Below, piece after piece: positions 7,709 to 16,948 of a DNA stretch of 64,000 nt (position 1 is the first letter of the stretch; every line of letters starts with the position of its first letter). The position numbers and the translations under genes were made by a program. Below the pieces are notes generated by a model. That model was not told the DNA's origin. It saw nothing but the letters and a program-made list of their open reading frames with translations, and searched no databases. The stretch comes from Gordonibacter sp034932485 (GTDB lineage: Bacteria; Actinomycetota; Coriobacteriia; Coriobacteriales; Eggerthellaceae): positions 1-64,000 of the forward strand of contig JAYFOQ010000023.1 in NCBI GenBank assembly GCA_034932485.1. The letters are read 5' to 3'.

Positions 7709-8890
7709 CTATTTCACGCCCGTCTCGTCGAACTGCGCCTGCGTTGCGCTCTCGGAAGCCTCCGTAGTCTCAGCTGCATCCTCAGCCAACTCGTCAGCCC
7801 CATCTACACACACAGAGCCCATACCCGGAACGAAGCAGGCACTTTCATCTAGGTCTAGGGCAAAGCGCACAATCAACTTCACGGTGGCATCCAGATCTTC
7901 CAAGCACACAACCTCGGTAGGCGTATGCATATAGCGCAACGGTACGGACACTAAGCCGGTAGGCACGCCACCGCGTGCCATTTGGATAGCCCGTGCATCG
8001 GTACCCGTAACCCCCGGTTCGGCCTCGATCTGATAAGGAATACCCTCGGCCTCAGCTGCAGCCACCAAACGTTCAAACACCTCGGGGTTGATGTTGGGGC
8101 CACGTGCGATAACGGGACCTTCGCCGCAGATTATCTTACCGTGTTTCGTCTTGTCGATACCTGGATAGTCGGTAGCGTGGGTTACATCGAAAGCAAGCGC
8201 CACGTCGGGAAATACGGAGTAAGCAGACGTCTCGGCACCACGCGTACCTATTTCTTCTTGCACCGTAGCAGCACAAATGAAATCACCAGTTGCACGACCC
8301 TCTGCTGCCAACCGCTCCAGAACACGCACGGCTACCCACACGCCAGCCTTGTCGTCGAACGCACGTGACACGGCCATGTTGCGACCGAATCGCTCGAAGC
8401 CAACACCAAACGTGATTACATCGCCAACGCGAACAAGCTTCTTGACTTTTTTAGCTGGAAGACCCAGATCGATAACCAGTTTATCAATAGGCGTGACCTT
8501 CTTGCGCTCATCAGGATCGATGAGGTGGATAGGTTTGCGACCCACAACACCACGTAAGGGTTCGAGCGAGTTTGAAGCATGCACATCAACACGCATACCA
8601 GGTAAGATACCGGCGTCGACACCACCGACAGACGCTACCGAAAGGAAACCCTCGTCGGAAATGTATGTAACCATCAAACCGATCTCATCCATATGCGCCG
8701 AAAGCATGAGGGAAGGACCGCTTCCCTTGCCGGAAAGAGTAGCGTGCACCGACCCCATGACGTTTGTCTCGATCTCGTCGGCAACATCGGCCAAGCGCTC
8801 GCGCACCAGTGCCGCCACGGCAATTTCAGTACCCGTAGCAGAGGGTGTCTCGAGTAGCTTCTTAAGAAACTTCACCTGCTTGTTTTTCAT
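7709..8890 (-). CDS. M42 family metallopeptidase (glutamyl aminopeptidase-like)
   Basis: M42 enzymes are cytosolic di-zinc aminopeptidases that form large tetrahedral assemblies and trim peptides. The 393-residue product shows the metal ligands and catalytic residues in order: SAHMDEIG (H66, D68), AFDDKAG (D180), the general base pair QEEIGTRGA (E212, E213), AFDVTHATDYPG (D235) and RYMHTPTE near the end. The ATG at 8890 follows GAGGGAG; the reading frame stays open further upstream but without similarity. The C-terminal 40 residues are alanine/glutamate-rich and look disordered. smpB follows after five bases. The exact substrate cannot be stated. Confidence 0.92.
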   Translation of the reverse strand: MKNKQVKFLKKLLETPSATGTEIAVAALVRERLADVADEIETNVMGSVHATLSGKGSGPSLMLSAHMDEIGLMVTYISDEGFLSVASVGGVDAGILPGMRVDVHASNSLEPLRGVVGRKPIHLIDPDERKKVTPIDKLVIDLGLPAKKVKKLVRVGDVITFGVGFERFGRNMAVSRAFDDKAGVWVAVRVLERLAAEGRATGDFICAATVQEEIGTRGAETSAYSVFPDVALAFDVTHATDYPGIDKTKHGKIICGEGPVIARGPNINPEVFERLVAAAEAEGIPYQIEAEPGVTGTDARAIQMARGGVPTGLVSVPLRYMHTPTEVVCLEDLDATVKLIVRFALDLDESACFVPGMGSVCVDGADELAEDAAETTEASESATQAQFDETGVK

Positions 8891-9072
8891 GGATGCTCCC
8901 TCATTCTTAGTCGTCCCTCTGCTGTACTTTACAACGGCAGATACGGATGTGCAGTATTGGTATGGGAGGTTATTATAGCGGTTCACATAAGAGGGTTCAT
9001 CTTCTTTCACGCGATGAAACAAGGTTGTCATCGGCAGTGTTGCGTTGCGAGCGTAACATCGGTCGGCAAGAC

Positions 9073-9354
9073 CTACCAGTATTCTTTTTTCTTGGCTCGG
9101 GTACGCTGTTTTTTAGGCGGTCGAAAATCAAGCTCCAGCTGTCCGCCTTGCACGGTATCGGTAGCTTTCTTGCGCTCAATTTTATCGATAGTCCACGACA
9201 CAGCATCTTTACCATACATTTCCAGCATTTTCAGACGCGCATCGCGTAAGTTTCCTTTGGAATTAGCTCTGGCATCGCTCTCAAATTCAAACAGCCCCGT
9301 AGCGCGGGCATCGGAGGCCGCCGGCGAACAATAGTGAGCAATGTAGGTCTGCAT
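9073..9354 (-). CDS. Small conserved-looking hypothetical protein
   Basis: I cannot assign a function to this 93-residue protein. It starts MQTYIAHYCSPA, has a mixed alpha/beta-looking middle with an FEFESDARANSKGNLRDAR segment, and ends in a basic, lysine-rich tail (KKQRTRAKKKEYW) that could contact nucleic acid. AAGGA lies at good spacing before the ATG and no other frame competes here, so I take it as a real gene. It lies between the YhcH gene (about 120 bases upstream) and the M42 peptidase gene, all on the minus strand. Confidence 0.65.
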   Translation of the reverse strand: MQTYIAHYCSPAASDARATGLFEFESDARANSKGNLRDARLKMLEMYGKDAVSWTIDKIERKKATDTVQGGQLELDFRPPKKQRTRAKKKEYW

Positions 9355-9448
9355 AACGTTCCTTCAACTTCTAATCAACAAATCTTCAAGCGTTGCATCA
9401 TATCATGAGGTGTCATTGGGACAGGTAATTGCATTAGCCAACAGCAAT

Positions 9449-9467
9449 ACCACCACCCAAGTAGGTG
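9449..9467 (-). terminator. Weak hairpin after the YhcH gene
   Basis: ACCACC and GGTGGT form a six-base stem with a six-base loop about ten bases past the stop codon on the minus strand. There is no T tract, so termination here is uncertain. Confidence 0.3.
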
Positions 9468-9476
9468 GTCAGACGG

Positions 9477-9932
9477 CTATGCAAGCACTTTCACAACAAT
9501 CTTGCGCACCCATGACGGCGAACACAAGGCGCATCCCGGTTTATGAGCATCTTCGGGAGCAAGGACAGCCAGGTCGCCCGCTCGCAGAATAACAATACTG
9601 GGGTTATACGGTGTCTCAAACAGGCCGAAATCGCCCACCTCATCGAACGAGCCGGCTGACTTCAGCCCTTCAAGCGGAGCATACTGCAAGAACTCTTCTC
9701 CTGTTACGACATACTGTACGTCATAGTAGCGACGATGCGCTTCCATCTGCTTGTCGGCCGCCGGGACGGTTTCGTATTCTTGCACGTTAGCAAACACTGT
9801 ATCGCCATCGATATCCGTACGGCCAAGCGGTAGACTTGCTAGGTCTGTCTCGCGCAAAAACGCGTATGCTACACGCATGCGCTTGGAGAGGTAATCGTTT
9901 TGATCGACATTGTCCAAGTGGGAGACGAGCAC
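9477..9932 (-). CDS. YhcH/YjgK/YiaL family protein
   Basis: This family (DUF386, related to the beta subunit EbgC) has a cupin-like fold and is linked to sugar or sialic-acid metabolism in other bacteria. The 151-residue product shows EAHRRYYDVQYVVTGEE, the family's central strand with histidines, and LRAGDLAVLAPEDAHKPG near the C-terminus. I use the GTG at 9932: AAAGGA lies at good spacing, the length becomes normal for the family, and overlap with the next gene is avoided. A GTG 27 codons upstream also exists. No sugar genes are nearby, so its substrate here is unknown. Confidence 0.85.
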   Translation of the reverse strand: MLVSHLDNVDQNDYLSKRMRVAYAFLRETDLASLPLGRTDIDGDTVFANVQEYETVPAADKQMEAHRRYYDVQYVVTGEEFLQYAPLEGLKSAGSFDEVGDFGLFETPYNPSIVILRAGDLAVLAPEDAHKPGCALCSPSWVRKIVVKVLA

Positions 9933-9967
9933 GATGGTTCCTTTCGCCAGCGGGTTATGTTTGGAGG

Positions 9968-10375
9968 CTATTCTAGCAGGAACGCAGCTACATCGGCAGA
10001 ACTTGAATCGCACATACGTTCAAGCAATGCTTCCTTTTGGGGGCGGGTTAATCGCTTAAAGCGGTATTCTGCACTCATAGCCTGATGTTTTGTAGCAAAG
10101 GAAATCTGAGCAACCAGCTCGACCGGCAAGCGACCACGTGTGTACTTTGCACCCTTAGCAGCATTGTGTACAATCACGCGCTGCTCAACATTGGTGGTAT
10201 AGCCGGTGTAGAGCGTACCGTCGGAACAAGAGAGAACATACATGAAGTGAGCTCGCTGAAGGACTTCTGCTTGCTTATTCGCACTCTGTTTCATCTCCTG
10301 TCTTGCAGAGGTAGTCAAGTCCACTAGATGACATGACAAAGCAATACTTTTCGGCGGTGAAGGCTCTTCACTCAT
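9968..10375 (-). CDS. GIY-YIG nuclease superfamily protein (YhbQ-like)
   Basis: This is a small single-domain member of the GIY-YIG fold. The 135-residue product has MYVLSCSDGTLYTGYTTN at about 45-62, where YVL and YTG stand for the two half-motifs. HNAAKGAKYTRGRLPVELV and AEYRFKRLTRPQKEALL follow, as is usual in YhbQ-type proteins. The first 40 residues are not conserved and a later start is possible. GAGGAG precedes the ATG at 10375. Members of this class are poorly characterised and have been linked to DNA repair. A perfect palindrome lies about 75 bases upstream. Confidence 0.85.
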   Translation of the reverse strand: MSEEPSPPKSIALSCHLVDLTTSARQEMKQSANKQAEVLQRAHFMYVLSCSDGTLYTGYTTNVEQRVIVHNAAKGAKYTRGRLPVELVAQISFATKHQAMSAEYRFKRLTRPQKEALLERMCDSSSADVAAFLLE

Positions 10376-10716
10376 TGGTAGGTCGCTCCTCTACTTTCAA
10401 CCAATAGCGCTCGTTTGATACTATCACTAACCGCCTTTGTACCGTGGAACTATAAACATTTATAGTTTATCGGAAATAACCTCTTCTTAAATGAAACCGC
10501 AAAGCTAACTGGCTCTCAACCACAAGACCTAAAACAACAACTGCTCGATCCTGCCGTCAAGTACATCTAGGTTCTTAGGGTGTCAAGATAGAGGCTTCAA
10601 GCTTCCCTTTTGACGAAAAGCGATCGTATCCAATATCTTATAGAACATCCCAATTTTATTAAACGCTCTTTAAAAGCATCGGTAATCCCACAAATGAGTA
10701 GTCTACCTGTTAAGAA
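10376..10716. other. Gene-free region between the GIY-YIG gene and the CRISPR array
   Basis: This stretch must hold the promoter of the leftward GIY-YIG gene. It contains a perfect palindrome at 10448-10467. One plus-strand frame from about 10467 to 10570 is open for about 34 codons and looks protein-like (NETAKLTGSQPQDLKQQL), but it has no start codon or ribosome site. It could be a remnant of a lost gene, or chance. Confidence 0.35.
10448..10467. promoter_or_regulatory. Perfect palindrome upstream of the GIY-YIG gene
   Basis: AACTATAAACATTTATAGTT has two nine-base arms separated by CA. It lies about 75 bases upstream of the GIY-YIG start and could be a repressor site. No cognate regulator gene is adjacent. 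Confidence 0.45.
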
Positions 10717-10751
10717 CCATTCTGACGCACCCTTTTCGCGCGGAGAGTGCG
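10717..10751 (-). repeat. Possible degenerate terminal CRISPR repeat
   Basis: One repeat-plus-spacer step before the first clear repeat lies a sequence that keeps GCAC and GCGCGGAGAGTG, the partner strands of the repeat stem, but with several changes and about two extra bases. The 34 bases between it and the first intact repeat have normal spacer length. This is the leader-distal end, where repeats usually decay. Confidence 0.4.
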
Positions 10752-10785
10752 CGTCAAAGTTAAAACGGCCACGAATACCATACCG

Positions 10786-13700
10786 ATTTCAATCCGCACT
10801 CCCCGTGTGGGGAGTGACGATCGTTTCTTTGTTGGTTGTCGCAAATTTGATGGATTTCAATCCGCACTCCCCGTGTGGGGAGTGACTGCAGTCGCCAACA
10901 TTGACCTTTTCGCCATCCTTATTTCAATCCGCACTCCCCGTGTGGGGAGTGACTATCCCAGTTGCTTTACGCTGAGGCCGTGTCCTGATTTCAATCCGCA
11001 CTCCCCGTGTGGGGAGTGACCCTTCCGAGTTTCACGCGCTTCTTGAGAGCAGTATTTCAATCCGCACTCCCCGTGTGGGGAGTGACGGCGACGATTACGA
11101 ACCCTCGCCATATTGCATAATTTCAATCCGCACTCCCCGTGTGGAGAGTGACCATACCACATGGCGTAAGCGTCGCCGATAGTTGATTTCAATCCGCACT
11201 CCCCGTGTGGGGAGTGACTGCGATCACCGACATTATCAACACTGAATTGTCCATTTCAATCCGCACTCCCCGTGTGGGGAGTGACTGGTGTAGACAACAA
11301 AACGATCGAATCTATCAAATTTCAATCCGCACTCCCCGTGTGGGGAGTGACTGTGGTGCGGGCAAACCGTTTGAGAACGCGGAAATTTCAATCCGCACTC
11401 CCCGTGTGGGGAGTGACTCACTCGTCATGCCAAAGTGGCCTGATTCGCGGGGATTTCAATCCGCACTCCCCGTGTGGGGAGTGACTTCGAGGCGGATCAT
11501 CAGCTTGCCTATCTCAATCATTTCAATCCGCACTCCCCGTGTGGGGAGTGACGGACGGTAGGCGGGTATACCCTCCCTATGGGCTAATTTCAATCCGCAC
11601 TCCCCGTGTGGGGAGTGACCATCGGCGGAACAATCGGAACGCAGGTTGAGCACGATTTCAATCCGCACTCCCCGTGTGGGGAGTGACCATGCAAAGCCAC
11701 ATGGCGTTCTGTCGGCTTAAATTTCAATCCGCACTCCCCGTGTGGGGAGTGACCCGATCTATCTTTGCCAAACTACACGTCGAAAATATTTCAATCCGCA
11801 CTCCCCGTGTGGGGAGTGACAACGGTACGGACGCGCAGAGGTGGTTCGTTGTCATTTCAATCCGCACTCCCCGTGTGGGGAGTGACCCTTCTAGAGATTC
11901 AACGTGAAGGGCACCTTTTAGATTTCAATCCGCACTCCCCGTGTGGGGAGTGACCTCGACACGACGTTACCTACCACATCGAGTACCTATTTCAATCCGC
12001 ACTCCCCGTGTGGGGAGTGACGGCGCTCGATGCGGCTGGCATGGACAACACGGAGATTTCAATCCGCACTCCCCGTGTGGGGAGTGACGGTGCAGGTCGC
12101 TAACGATCAACGCGAGAAAGACGAATTTCAATCCGCACTCCCCGTGTGGGGAGTGACGCTAGAGTTCATGTCGAGCCGTGGAGGCTCTGGAATTTCAATC
12201 CGCACTCCCCGTGTGGGGAGTGACCCATGGCAATTGCTCGTGATCAGCAACTTCATTGATTTCAATCCGCACTCCCCGTGTGGGGAGTGACTCTTGTGCC
12301 ATTTCCTCCGCACTGTAAAGCCCCTGATTTCAATCCGCACTCCCCGTGTGGGGAGTGACGTTCTCGTATGCGTCGGCAAGACCGTAAGAGCGATAATTTC
12401 AATCCGCACTCCCCGTGTGGGGAGTGACCATGACGTTAAACCGGATGCTGATAACGTCGAGATTTCAATCCGCACTCCCCGTGTGGGGAGTGACAACGAC
12501 CCACAATCCACGGATATATCGGTCGTAATTTCAATCCGCACTCCCCGTGTGGGGAGTGACTCGGTGCCGCGGGCGTCCAGTATCTCGGCCCCGGGATTTC
12601 AATCCGCACTCCCCGTGTGGGGAGTGACTGCGTACGCCTCGACAGTTGGCGCGCTGTCCTTATTTCAATCCGCACTCCCCGTGTGGGGAGTGACCACGTA
12701 GTCCCATATAACAAATAATCGTATTAGGATTTCAATCCGCACTCCCCGTGTGGGGAGTGACCCAAATAAAGACATGCAAATAGCGCCAATAGCCCTATTT
12801 CAATCCGCACTCCCCGTGTGGGGAGTGACCGTACCTTCAATCGGAATATCAAGGCATAATGGGTATTTCAATCCGCACTCCCCGTGTGGGGAGTGACCCA
12901 GCACGGACAAGCATTCGCTGCCAGTTCTCATATGTCAATCCGCACTCCCCGTGTGGGGAGTGACAGTTTCAACTCCAAACCTCCGAGAATGTCATCTTAT
13001 TTCAATCCGCACTCCCCGTGTGGGGAGTGACTCTGAAAATACCCCGTTGCCAATAAAGCTTGCAATTTCAATCCGCACTCCCCGTGTGGGGAGTGACTGG
13101 ATACCACTCCAGATTTCTACTATCTTATTCCTATTTCAATCCGCACTCCCCGTGTGGGGAGTGACCAAGCAAATCGGCAACTTGGGATCGCATTGGTATT
13201 TCAATCCGCACTCCCCGTGTGGGGAGTGACACGCCATGCTCGATAACCTAAAACTGGGTAGACAGCATTTCAATCCGCACTCCCCGTGTGGGGAGTGACC
13301 CCCCGCGTTTGCAGGGGCTTTTCCGAAAGGAACCATATTTCAATCCGCACTCCCCGTGTGGGGAGTGACATATGCTCTCACTCTTAACGAAACGACTTTA
13401 ACATTTCAATCCGCACTCCCCGTGTGGGGAGTGACTCTATGCGATTACAGAGCTGTTTTTTTTGAAAATGAATTTCAATCCGCACTCCCCGTGTGGGGAG
13501 TGACTAAACGCACGCACGATGGGCGGTGATGCCTAATATTTCAATCCGCACTCCCCGTGTGGGGAGTGACTACATGTGCCACACGATTTTACGTCACGAG
13601 TTGATTTCAATCCGCACTCCCCGTGTGGGGAGTGACTATTCGCTTTGATCCTTATCGTGCAGCGCTGGAATTTCAATCCGCACTCCCCGTGTGGGGAGTG

Positions 13701-13904
13701 ACTGCTCACATATGACTTTTGGAAAGCATGGGATAAATTTCAATCCGCACTCCCCGTGTGGGGAGTGACCAACAAGGTGATTGCTAAAAAAATAGGTATA
13801 GACATTTCAATCCGCACTCCCCGTGTGGGGAGTGACCAAACTCCGCTATTATGCGATGCTTCCCGTCGATAATTTCAATCCGCACTCCCCGTGTGGGGAG
13901 TGAC
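10786..13904 (-). CRISPR. Type I-C CRISPR array, 47 repeats and 46 spacers
   Basis: A 33-base repeat occurs 47 times with a period of 65-70 bases; spacers are about 32-37 bases. On the plus strand the repeat begins ATTTCAATCCGCACTCCCC and ends GTGTGGGGAGTGAC; CACTCCCC and GGGGAGTG form the stem. Its reverse complement begins GTCACTCCCC and ends GGATTGAAAT, the crRNA sense of type I-C repeats, so the array is transcribed on the minus strand, away from cas2. Two repeats differ: the one at 11120 has A for G at plus-strand position 26, breaking one stem pair, and the one at 12932 has G for T at position 3. All others I checked are identical. The leader is at the right end, so the newest spacers are there. 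Confidence 0.98.
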
Positions 13905-14058
13905 CGCAATATTTTGCGTTTTATACATCCTAAACCCTAAAAGTAGTGGTTCCCAAGAAAAATAAAGCTGATTATCCTCAAAACAACCTTTTACAATAGG
14001 GTTATTTAGGTGCGAACCTCCCTTGTGGAGAATGGTTGCCACATGGTCGCACACTCAA
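13905..14058 (-). promoter_or_regulatory. CRISPR leader
   Basis: The 154 bases between cas2 and the first repeat are A+T-rich next to the array. Read on the minus strand, a TATAAA box lies about 20 bases before the first repeat and could be the -10 of the pre-crRNA promoter. CGCAA/TTGCG flanks AATA immediately beside the first repeat. The cas2-proximal part holds a strong imperfect hairpin, listed separately. Confidence 0.7.
14010..14052 (-). terminator. Long imperfect hairpin between cas2 and the leader
   Basis: GTGCGAACC (from 14010) pairs with GGTCGCAC (to 14052) with one bulged A, and inside it GTGG pairs with CCAC. It starts seven bases after the cas2 stop on the minus strand. There is no T tract, so it may end the cas mRNA weakly, protect its 3' end, or serve the leader. 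Confidence 0.5.
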
Positions 14059-14349
14059 TTAAAGAGCAAGAAACCCCTCGGCCTCATATGACGGCTTCGC
14101 ACCCACATGCTCAACTTTCGTTTGGTAGTTATTGCCCAAATAATAAAAGCGCAGACTGTCTTTACCAACATCAATGAGTTCAATCAGCTCACTTTTCACC
14201 CGTACCATCGTTGCAGCATCAGCAACACACTCGAATACAGAATTCTGAACCCGCTGTCCATAGTTCACACAATGTCGCGCAACCTTCCGCAATCGACGAC
14301 GACCCGCAGCATCCTCCGTACTCACATCATAAGTGATTATCGTTAGCAT
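14059..14349 (-). CDS. cas2: CRISPR-associated protein Cas2
   Basis: Cas2 is the structural core of the Cas1-Cas2 integrase that inserts new spacers. The 96-residue product begins MLTIITYDVST with the conserved aspartate at residue 8. It continues RRRLRKVARHCVNYGQRVQNSVFEC and SLRFYYLG, the ferredoxin-like fold of the family. The length is standard. It lies nine bases after cas1 and is the last cas gene before the leader. Confidence 0.97.
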   Translation of the reverse strand: MLTIITYDVSTEDAAGRRRLRKVARHCVNYGQRVQNSVFECVADAATMVRVKSELIELIDVGKDSLRFYYLGNNYQTKVEHVGAKPSYEAEGFLAL

Positions 14350-14358
14350 ATGCCTACC

Positions 14359-15390
14359 TCATTTCCAGAGAAAAGGCGGATACCCATCAATATCTCCCCG
14401 CACATGACGGGCAAGAAGCAGAGCCTGCACATGGGGAACTAACCCTCGTGGCACTTTCTCCTTCAAGAATGGATGGGTAATGGTCTCTTTCTTCCGCAGT
14501 TGCCACACATCGAATAAAGATCGGCGGCCTTCTTCGGTAAGCCGAACTTCTCCCGATTCCCTCACTTCGAAACAGGTAGCATCGACCACACGGTTATTCA
14601 CCGCCGAAAGAACAAATCGATCCACCATCACCGAACGCAACTCTTCCATCATATCGAGAGCAAGCGATTTTCTCCCTGGCCGATCGACATGCATGAAGCC
14701 AATATAGGGATCAAGCCCAACACCCTCAAGCGCAGCCGCACAATCTAGGGCAAGTACCGTATAAAACAGCGATAACATAGCATTAACCGCATCAGTCGGA
14801 GGCCGACGAACTCGACCCGAAAACCGAAACGCCTCCTTATTTCGCAATATCAGCTCGTCAAACACACCGAAATACTCAGCAGCGGCATCACCTTCCACCC
14901 CGCGCAGCGAATCGAGTGACGGAGCTTCTGCGGCTGTCCGCATCGACGAATCCAGCTTTAATGCTGCCGATTTAACCGCCTCAGTATCAATTCGCAGTCC
15001 ATGATCCCGAATCGCGCGTTCAAGTACCCAGCGACTATTAAACAGCTTTCCCACGATGAAGTTACGTGCTATTCCTAAACTCTTATTCTCATCTTCAGAC
15101 CATATACATTGGGCTTTTCGAAGCAGAACATTTCCTCTTCGCTCACCTTGCACACGAGCAAGAAAGCGTCCGTTTCTGCCGAAAAACGAAAGAGCTACCT
15201 CTCGCTCGACACATGCGCCCATAAGCTGCGGACTCGCACCGCGATATGAAAAGCATAAAATACCTTCCAGCGTATGAAGCGGAATGCGACCCAGCTCTAC
15301 ACCATCACATCGCGCAACAACATTTTCGCCATCCAACGATAAGTATGCATCTTCGGAAAACACGTATAGAGTATTAAGTAGATGTCTCAT
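14359..15390 (-). CDS. cas1: CRISPR-associated endonuclease/integrase Cas1 (type I-C)
   Basis: Cas1 catalyses spacer integration. The 343-residue product starts MRHLLNTLYVFSEDAYLSLDGENVV, as in I-C Cas1. It has the alpha-helical nuclease domain with DAVNAMLSLFYTVL and the metal-site segment GFMHVDRPGRKSLALDMMEELR, which supplies the conserved histidine and aspartate. The ATG at 15390 shares one base with the cas4 stop (TAATG) and is preceded by GAGGAGG, so the two are translationally coupled. The frame stays open 30 codons upstream, but that part lies inside cas4. Confidence 0.97.
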   Translation of the reverse strand: MRHLLNTLYVFSEDAYLSLDGENVVARCDGVELGRIPLHTLEGILCFSYRGASPQLMGACVEREVALSFFGRNGRFLARVQGERRGNVLLRKAQCIWSEDENKSLGIARNFIVGKLFNSRWVLERAIRDHGLRIDTEAVKSAALKLDSSMRTAAEAPSLDSLRGVEGDAAAEYFGVFDELILRNKEAFRFSGRVRRPPTDAVNAMLSLFYTVLALDCAAALEGVGLDPYIGFMHVDRPGRKSLALDMMEELRSVMVDRFVLSAVNNRVVDATCFEVRESGEVRLTEEGRRSLFDVWQLRKKETITHPFLKEKVPRGLVPHVQALLLARHVRGDIDGYPPFLWK

Positions 15391-16049
15391 TAATCCTCCT
15401 CCGACACACCGCGCGCCACATAATCGGCAACGGTACCGCGATTCACCACACGTGGCACACACACCTCCAACAGCGAACAACTACGACATGCTGAAAAAGG
15501 CTTAACTTTGGGAGTATGACGCCGCGCATACATTGCATGCATCTCTTCGGCAAAATCGATCACCATCGCACGCAACTCATCATCCAAATTCACCCGTTCG
15601 CGCGACTTTGTTTCGTTGTAGTACAAATATCCTAAAGGGATGTCACACCCAAGCATCTCCTCCAAACAAAGCGCCTGAGCACACAGCTGCAACCGATCGG
15701 CATCCGACACTTTACTACGTCCGCGTTTATACTCCACGGGAGTAGGAGACCAAAGACCCTCTTCATCTACCAGAGGAACACCCCTATCGTCGACGTGAAA
15801 TTCAACCACATCGCAAACACCCGCCAAGCCAAGCGCCCGCGACCGCACGGCCAAGCCGCGAACGACGAGAGTATTCCCTCGTCGTTCGCGGAGAAGATCA
15901 TCATGAGCGCGGCGGTGCATCAGGTCGCCTTCGGTGGTCAAAACATTCTCAGCCCAAACCTGCTCCAGATGAATGAGAGCCCACTGCCTTCTACAAAACG
16001 CAAAATGCTGTATACCCGACAATGCGAGAAAATCATCGTCGCTATACAT
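15390..16049 (-). CDS. cas4: CRISPR-associated exonuclease Cas4
   Basis: Cas4 is a RecB-like nuclease with an iron-sulfur cluster that trims and orients prespacers by recognising the PAM. The 219-residue product has the first cluster cysteine at C19 (FCRRQW) and the other three in CRSCSLLEVC at about 188, 191 and 197. Between them lie GVCDVVEF and PVEYKRG, the RecB nuclease motifs with the catalytic aspartate, glutamate and lysine. It overlaps cas1 by one base and follows cas7 after two bases. Its presence beside cas1 and cas2 means the adaptation module is complete. Confidence 0.96.
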   Translation of the reverse strand: MYSDDDFLALSGIQHFAFCRRQWALIHLEQVWAENVLTTEGDLMHRRAHDDLLRERRGNTLVVRGLAVRSRALGLAGVCDVVEFHVDDRGVPLVDEEGLWSPTPVEYKRGRSKVSDADRLQLCAQALCLEEMLGCDIPLGYLYYNETKSRERVNLDDELRAMVIDFAEEMHAMYARRHTPKVKPFSACRSCSLLEVCVPRVVNRGTVADYVARGVSEED

Positions 16050-16051
16050 AA

Positions 16052-16945
16052 CTACACCAGCCTTAGCACGCTCACCCCTTCGGGAATGGCTGCCTCATCA
16101 ATAGATACCGGCTCATAATCACCAATAGAGCGAGGTGCTTCGATACCATCTTTCTTCTTCGTTGTTACCGCGTCGAACAGCCTATATGAAGGAGCATTGC
16201 CCAGTTCGCTGTCATGTTTAAACACAATAAGCTCACGCACGGCCATCTTGCCGCGTGCGGCCGAATGATCGTGCTCAAACATATTCACAATCGCATCCCA
16301 CAAAAGCGCCAGATCCTCTTCGGAAAAACCAGTAGACTTGCGTGCCAAGTTAGCCGATACGTAGCCCTCGCAGCGATAGAGCGCATACGGTACAACGTAT
16401 TTGCGCCCCATTTCCGTTCCCTTTTTCTCAGCATCGGCCTCAGTCGTAATAGCCACACGTGTAATGGTTACTTCCTGAGGAATAATGGGATCAACACTGC
16501 GGGCAAACGTCAGTTGCACCGGACCGCGCACTTGCCCACAGTTGAGCGCGCCCTTTACAAAGGTTGTCATTACCGCGCCAAAGGTGCGAATGTCAAAGAA
16601 CGTACCACACATCCAATCACGAATCTTTGCGTCAAGCGTAGGATCATCCTTCTTTAGCTTCTTTATATCCTTCGCATCGGCGCCCAAAGCCTCCAAGGCC
16701 CGATTGTCGCTCGCGTTCAAGGAAACACCATCCTTGATGTAAATATCGAAACCGTATGCGCCTTCCTTTACCGTTTCGACATAGTTTCTAATCTTACGCT
16801 TCAGGCACACATCCGTCACATAACCAAGAGAGGTCTCCGTATCAATGCGCGGCATATTACCCGCATCAGGATCTCCATTCGGATTACCATTTTCCACATC
16901 AAAGTAAATAACAAAATCGTAGCGGTTCTTAATGGGATCACTCAT
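16052..16945 (-). CDS. cas7: Cas7 (Csd2), type I-C Cascade backbone
   Basis: Several copies of Cas7 line the crRNA in the I-C Cascade complex. The 297-residue product starts with NRYDFVIYFDVENGNPNGDPDAGNMPRID, typical of Csd2. It continues with a GYVTDVCLKRKIRNYV segment and MTTFVKGALNCGQVRGPVQLTFARSVDPI, the RAMP-fold core with its glycine-rich loops. It lies three bases after cas8c in the cas operon. Length is normal. Confidence 0.97.
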   Translation of the reverse strand: MSDPIKNRYDFVIYFDVENGNPNGDPDAGNMPRIDTETSLGYVTDVCLKRKIRNYVETVKEGAYGFDIYIKDGVSLNASDNRALEALGADAKDIKKLKKDDPTLDAKIRDWMCGTFFDIRTFGAVMTTFVKGALNCGQVRGPVQLTFARSVDPIIPQEVTITRVAITTEADAEKKGTEMGRKYVVPYALYRCEGYVSANLARKSTGFSEEDLALLWDAIVNMFEHDHSAARGKMAVRELIVFKHDSELGNAPSYRLFDAVTTKKKDGIEAPRSIGDYEPVSIDEAAIPEGVSVLRLV

Positions 16946-16948
16946 GGC

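Noticed and set aside
10887..11252. Two spacers that resemble each other (10887-10920 and 11219-11252)
   Set aside because: They share only about 13 of the first 20 bases and then diverge; this is too little to claim related protospacers.
10747..13336. Many open frames on both strands inside the array, with repeated peptides such as FQSALPVWGVT and SHSPHGECGLK
   Set aside because: These are translations of the CRISPR repeat; frame and length follow the repeat period, and there are no ribosome sites.
10786..13904. Spacer matching sequence within this window (self-targeting)
   Set aside because: Skimming several spacers by eye showed no match to genes here, but an exact search was not possible.
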